From assembly GCA_946479395.1 (NCBI GenBank), contig CAMLFV010000036.1, forward strand, positions 1 through 16,937: 16,937 bases of DNA, written 5' to 3'. The DNA comes from an uncultured Flavobacterium sp. GTDB taxonomy: Bacteria > Bacteroidota > Bacteroidia > Flavobacteriales > Flavobacteriaceae. Shown here piece after piece: positions 16,043-16,937 of this stretch (its first letter is position 1; every line of letters starts with the position of its first letter). The notes beneath the pieces are model-generated. The model had not been told where the DNA came from. It ran no database searches and worked only from the letters and a program-made list of their open reading frames with translations. The position numbers and the translations under genes were made by a program.

Positions 16043-16937
16043 ATGAAAAAGCTTATTGTATTATTTGTATTCGCAACTTTGTCGGTTAACGCCCAACGCA
16101 AATACATTTCTACCCCAACCGTTGCGTATAACAACGAAAAAGGATCAAAAGCTGTTGGCATTTTTCTACGTGGTGCATCAATTGATTCGTATGAGTTTCT
16201 TCAGGACAAATACGTTTATAAAGTTTACACACCGCATACCGAAACCATTTATATTACCGATACTTACAATGTAAAAGATCATTTAAACGCAAAAGATGAT
16301 TACGAAAAATCACCGGCTATCATTATAGAAAACGACGGTTATTACGGATCACCTCATTTATTTACTACAGTTGCAAGTCTTAAAATTCGGGAATTACCTA
16401 ATAGTTCGTCTGCTGTTGTTGGAAATCTGTTAAACGGAACACCTGTGCCCATTTATTATTATCCTTACAACACAGAATCTTGGATTCCGGTGCAGATTGA
16501 TGATAAAAAAGGATTCATTCCTGTGAAATATGTTGGCAAACGACCAGATTTAGCCGATTTAAAAAATCAGTACAAAAAAGCACAAACTTTAGAAGATCAA
16601 AAGAAATTTGCCGAACGTATTTTAGAATTGGGTTGGAACAGCAATCCCGAAGAAAACGAAGCGGCTTTGCGTTTGTATGCCGAATTTGCTTCGAAAAATA
16701 ATCAGCCGGACGTTGCCGAAATTTGTTTACTGCAAGCCGATGTTCTAAAAAATATTCCGAAAGATGATTTTAACCTTCCGATTAAATTACAAAAGGAAAA
16801 GCAATTTGGTTTTACAATAAACAATGAAGTTGAACCTGAAAACGGATTTAAAAAATCGTTCTTGGAAACTAATTTAGGAAAGATTAAAGATCAATACACC
16901 AATTTGGATGATTGCGGTTTGGGTGATTATGAAACCA
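16043..16937 (+). CDS. Secreted SH3b-domain protein (3' partial)
   Basis: An open frame from the ATG at 16043 runs without a stop to the window end (298 codons plus one base). It has a signal peptide at about 1-18 (MKKLIVLFVF...VNAQ). Residues about 110-165 look like a bacterial SH3 domain: S-L-K-I-R-E-L-P-N-S-S-S, then V-V-G-N-L-L-N-G-T-P-V-P-I and W-I-P-V-Q-I-D-D-K-K-G-F-I-P. A charged, mostly helical region follows (168-240), resembling a short helical-repeat segment. The start is 8 bp after the sdaA stop codon, so the two probably share a transcript. SH3b domains often bind cell-wall peptides, but no enzymatic domain is visible in the part present and the function is unknown. Confidence 0.82.
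   Translation, partial: MKKLIVLFVFATLSVNAQRKYISTPTVAYNNEKGSKAVGIFLRGASIDSYEFLQDKYVYKVYTPHTETIYITDTYNVKDHLNAKDDYEKSPAIIIENDGYYGSPHLFTTVASLKIRELPNSSSAVVGNLLNGTPVPIYYYPYNTESWIPVQIDDKKGFIPVKYVGKRPDLADLKNQYKKAQTLEDQKKFAERILELGWNSNPEENEAALRLYAEFASKNNQPDVAEICLLQADVLKNIPKDDFNLPIKLQKEKQFGFTINNEVEPENGFKKSFLETNLGKIKDQYTNLDDCGLGDYET

Noticed and set aside
16056..16274. Open frame of 72 codons after sdaA
   Set aside because: It is a shadow of the longer frame starting at 16043, which has a signal peptide and an SH3 domain and stays open to the window end.

Overview
This window looks like an ordinary chromosomal stretch from a member of the Bacteroidota, most likely family Flavobacteriaceae. The DNA is AT-rich. 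Two secreted proteins end in type IX secretion (T9SS) sorting domains. Several promoters fit the Bacteroidota pattern (-7 box TAnnTTTG with a TTG/TTTG element about 18-19 bp upstream). Rho has the long Asn/Gln/Pro-rich insertion common in this phylum, and DnaK ends in EEVK. The species cannot be fixed from sequence reading alone. No rRNA, tRNA, insertion sequence, prophage or CRISPR array was seen.

Left part (1-5762): a large membrane protein cut by the left edge fuses an ABC-2-type permease region to an M1-type metallopeptidase domain. It is followed by a hairpin terminator, a small conserved protein of unknown function, a HAD phosphatase/phosphomutase-like gene (minus strand), and an RsmB/NOP-type rRNA m5C methyltransferase (plus strand). 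The last two diverge from a compact region with recognisable promoters on both strands.

Middle (5770-10595): a secreted T9SS endonuclease I follows the methyltransferase by 7 bp and ends at a 14-bp bidirectional terminator. Converging on it is the rho operon on the minus strand, with a secreted cysteine-rich rhodanese-like protein 10 bp downstream of rho. Upstream of rho and divergent from it is a four-helix DUF4293-type membrane protein. A second bidirectional terminator separates that gene from a minus-strand lipoprotein of unknown function.

Right part (10615-16937): dnaK stands alone on the minus strand, without grpE, dnaJ or a CIRCE element. Upstream of it lies a secreted T9SS protein with propeller-like repeats, also on the minus strand. 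A short divergent region with a perfect 10-bp inverted repeat leads to sdaA (Fe-S L-serine dehydratase). Eight bases after sdaA comes a secreted SH3-domain gene that runs off the right edge.

The genes are mostly housekeeping (RNA modification, transcription termination, chaperone, serine catabolism) mixed with secreted proteins. I see no convincing new biological system. The points most worth a second look are the inverted repeat upstream of sdaA, the non-canonical peptidase motifs of the permease fusion, the cysteine-rich secreted rhodanese co-transcribed with rho, and the recent 21-bp duplication in the T9SS protein.
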